A DNA stretch of 16,506 nucleotides from Methylococcaceae bacterium (GTDB taxonomy: Bacteria > Pseudomonadota > Gammaproteobacteria > Methylococcales > Methylomonadaceae): contig JABFST010000176.1 in assembly GCA_013140465.1 (NCBI GenBank), positions 1 through 16,506 of the forward strand, in the 5' to 3' direction. The notes under the pieces are model-generated. The model saw only the letters and a list, made by a program, of their open reading frames with translations. It was not told the DNA's origin and ran no database searches. Made by a program: the position numbers and the translations under genes. This document shows positions 15,015 to 16,506 of this stretch, piece by piece; the stretch's first letter is position 1; each line of letters starts with the position of its first letter.

Positions 15015-15968
15015 ATGCACATCACTGCGATGAAATACGAGCTACCAACGAAATCAGCAGGCTACTTCCCAGAAGTCTTGTCACTCCTGTCCTCTATTGA
15101 TGATTCATGCGTATTTAACGAAGATAGAGATCTCAGCCATCCGGCGGATTTATTCCTGCTGACATTTAATGATGTCATTGAGTGCGCATACAGGCTTTCC
15201 AAGCGATTCAATGCAGAAGCTGACCGCAGGCAATTACATCGGCAAACCGACATTTCCGAACTCGATGATATCCGTATTGACATATTCAACCTAATTTTCT
15301 ACACGTCCAATTTCATCGAGGCTTGCCAGTCAATAATAAAATCTCTATTTCCAGATGCCGACAATGGCAATAAATTTACCAAGGCTGTTCGAGAGTTCAA
15401 CGAAAACACAAAAAACTACCGTTCGCACGCCTCAAAAATAATAAATCAAATAAAACATCAACACCGCCGAATTCGCCCGTTTTCATACGCTTGGGAAAAC
15501 AATCTCATAATTGGATATTTCATAGAAGGACTAGTAGAAATAAACACAATTGGTCCTGAGCCAAAAATTCACTCAAAATTCAACGACCTCAACACAGGAT
15601 TTTCCATAAATCGAGATATTCCCTATCACTTGATTAACGTCTATTTCGCCTCGGCCTGCCTTGCCTCCGTCGTTAGGAAACATATAAGGATTAGCGAAGT
15701 AGTTCCGGAAATGTTGGACGGCGAGCATTTAGAGAGATGTTTTAGAGAAGTAGCAAAAATGAAAGTCATGCTTCTTCCTGATGAAATAAAAATGGAAATT
15801 CCATTCGTTCATATGCGCAAAGATGGTACATTTTTGTTGGAATTTCCAAGCAAGATAAAACCTGAAAATATAAAGCCGCATATTGCCGATATTTCTGTCA
15901 CCACTAGGCTTGGCATCAAAAACCTAAGCTTTGCACCGCCTTATGCGATGTTCGCGAAAAATGGCTAA
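15015..15968 (+). CDS. Orphan protein of unknown function, cassette-like position
   Basis: A 317-residue soluble protein that I do not recognise. It is AT-richer than its neighbours, with ATA/AAA-heavy codons, which suggests transfer. It has no signal peptide or clear membrane segment. The first half (about 40-150) is helical and charged; ENTKNYRSHASKIINQIKHQHRRIRPF (about 130-156) vaguely recalls the basic R/H-rich helix of HEPN-type proteins, but this is a weak resemblance. The second half (about 240-317) has alternating beta-like stretches such as DEIKMEIPFVHMRKDGTFLLEF. The start could be ATG 15015 or 15030; neither has a Shine-Dalgarno. The start abuts an attC-like 3' end and the stop TAA lies inside a GGCTAAC box, so the gene looks like a former integron cassette. 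No partner gene is visible in the window. Confidence 0.7.
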   Translation: MHITAMKYELPTKSAGYFPEVLSLLSSIDDSCVFNEDRDLSHPADLFLLTFNDVIECAYRLSKRFNAEADRRQLHRQTDISELDDIRIDIFNLIFYTSNFIEACQSIIKSLFPDADNGNKFTKAVREFNENTKNYRSHASKIINQIKHQHRRIRPFSYAWENNLIIGYFIEGLVEINTIGPEPKIHSKFNDLNTGFSINRDIPYHLINVYFASACLASVVRKHIRISEVVPEMLDGEHLERCFREVAKMKVMLLPDEIKMEIPFVHMRKDGTFLLEFPSKIKPENIKPHIADISVTTRLGIKNLSFAPPYAMFAKNG

Positions 15969-15998
15969 CTCATCATTCAACACGGACTGGCGCGATAA
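15963..15998 (+). other. attC-like left half overlapping the orphan gene stop
   Basis: GGCTAAC (15963-15969, near RYYYAAC) followed by TCATCATTCAACACGGACTGG resembles attC 5' halves (TAAC...CATTCAA..CGGAC). The stop TAA is inside the box. The matching 3' half is missing; diverged REP sequence begins near 16000. Confidence 0.4.
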
Positions 15999-15999
15999 C

Positions 16000-16056
16000 A
16001 AAAACGGTGTCCACAAAAACGGTGCCAGGTCTTACAACTTACACTCTTATTGCTAG
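16000..16056. repeat. Diverged REP fragment
   Basis: Two short repeats AAAAACGGTG (16000 and 16015) lead into CCAGGTCTTACAACTTACACTCTTATTGCTAG, which parallels the left arm plus loop of the copy at 16057. It looks like a half-element of the same broad family. Confidence 0.5.
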
Positions 16057-16260
16057 CAAGACGGGGTCAGGCCTTACATTTTACACACTTATTGCTAGAA
16101 AACATTAAAATGCAAAATGAAAGGCTTGACCCCGTCTTTGCAAAATGAAAGGCTTGACCCCGTCTTTGTTTTGAAGTTTTGTTTTTATCAAGGTTCGGCG
16201 GCTTCGTTTGGCTTTCACTAGCAGCGCGCCCCTTACAGTGCAAAGACGGGGTCAGGCCTG
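16057..16260. repeat. REP-containing unit, copy 1 (204 bp)
   Basis: Starts with a palindrome whose 26-nt arms 16060-16085 and 16111-16136 match at 23 positions around a 25-nt loop. A 28-bp segment with the right arm is duplicated in tandem (16112-16139 and 16140-16167). A further stretch to 16260 ends in GACGGGGTCAGGCCTG. Apart from the extra 28 bp and one base it equals 16331-16506. Such arms are typical of REPs mobilised by REP-associated tyrosine transposases, none of which is in the window. Confidence 0.85.
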
Positions 16261-16280
16261 CCCGGCTCGCTATTTATAAG

Positions 16281-16330
16281 CAAGACGGGGTCACACGACG
16301 GGGTCAGGCCTTACACAAGACGGGGTCACA
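16281..16330 (+). repeat. Short REP-arm repeats between the two large copies
   Basis: CAAGACGGGGTCACA occurs at 16281-16295 and 16316-16330, with CGACGGGGTCAGGCCTTACA between them (16296-16315). These are arm-only fragments, apparently produced by slippage or repeated insertion. Confidence 0.75.
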
Positions 16331-16506
16331 CAAGACGGGGTCAGGCCTTACATTTTACACACTTATTGCTAGAAAACATTAAAATGCAAAATGAAAGGCT
16401 TGACCCCGTCTTTGTTTTGAAGTTTTGTTTTTATCAAGGTTCGGCGGCTTCGTTTGGCTTTCACTAGCAGCGCGCCCCTTACAGTGCAAAGACGGGGTCA
16501 GACCTG
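16331..16506. repeat. REP-containing unit, copy 2 (176 bp, reaches window edge)
   Basis: Identical to 16057-16260 except for absence of the 28-bp tandem copy and one substitution (A at 16502 where copy 1 has G). It may continue beyond the window. The near-identity means a very recent duplication. Confidence 0.85.

Noticed and set aside
16179..16382. 67-codon frame across the REP copies
   Set aside because: It is composed of REP repeat sequence (repeated HKTGS-type words) and has no ribosome site.

Overview
The window looks like a chromosomal segment of a methane- or methanol-oxidising gammaproteobacterium (Methylococcales-like). The main pointer is a set of archaeal-type C1-cofactor genes: an MfnB/DUF556 protein, a DUF447 protein, a DUF6513 pterin-binding protein and an archaeal-type flavoprotein. 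These accompany tetrahydromethanopterin and methylofuran synthesis in methylotrophs. The taxonomic call is inference; there is no rRNA or other marker gene here.

Layout. (1) 1-4668 (+): an exopolysaccharide locus with a large O-antigen ligase/polymerase-like membrane protein that is open at the left edge, a secreted trypsin-like protease, and a polyprenyl-phosphate sugar transferase of the PEP-CTERM/EpsB type. (2) 4669-5105: an intergenic stretch with a 113-bp MITE-like palindrome. (3) 5106-6695 (+): glucose-6-phosphate isomerase of the type I remember from cyanobacteria. (4) 6696-7268: REP-like hairpins, then an NtrC-type site and a well-formed sigma-54 promoter. (5) 7269-9055 (+): glnK-amtB, the ammonium sensing and uptake operon, closed by a strong terminator. 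(6) 9191-10149: a vapBC toxin-antitoxin pair on the minus strand with a probable autoregulatory operator, bracketed by two diverged 44-bp direct repeats. (7) 10180-10471: dense nested tandem and inverted repeats. (8) 10529-13826 (-): the C1-cofactor operon, transcribed flavoprotein > DUF6513 > DUF447 > mfnB. (9) 13901-14716 (+): dihydropteroate synthase, divergent from the operon. (10) 14855-16506: an AT-richer orphan gene lying between integron attC-like half-sites, both cut by GACGGGGTCAGGCCT-type REP sequences, followed by two nearly identical copies of a roughly 200-bp REP-containing unit.

How the genes fit together. The operon at 10529-13826 and the adjacent pterin synthase form a biosynthetic block for the cofactors that carry formaldehyde-level carbon. 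GlnK and AmtB couple ammonium import to nitrogen status, consistent with the sigma-54/NtrC control seen upstream. Pgi feeds hexose phosphates toward central metabolism and sugar-polymer synthesis, and the first three genes polymerise and start such polymers.

The most unusual parts are the cassette-like orphan gene whose attC-like ends are interrupted by REP elements, the lectin-like insert in the O-antigen ligase, and the pairing of the archaeal-type operon with a divergent FolP.
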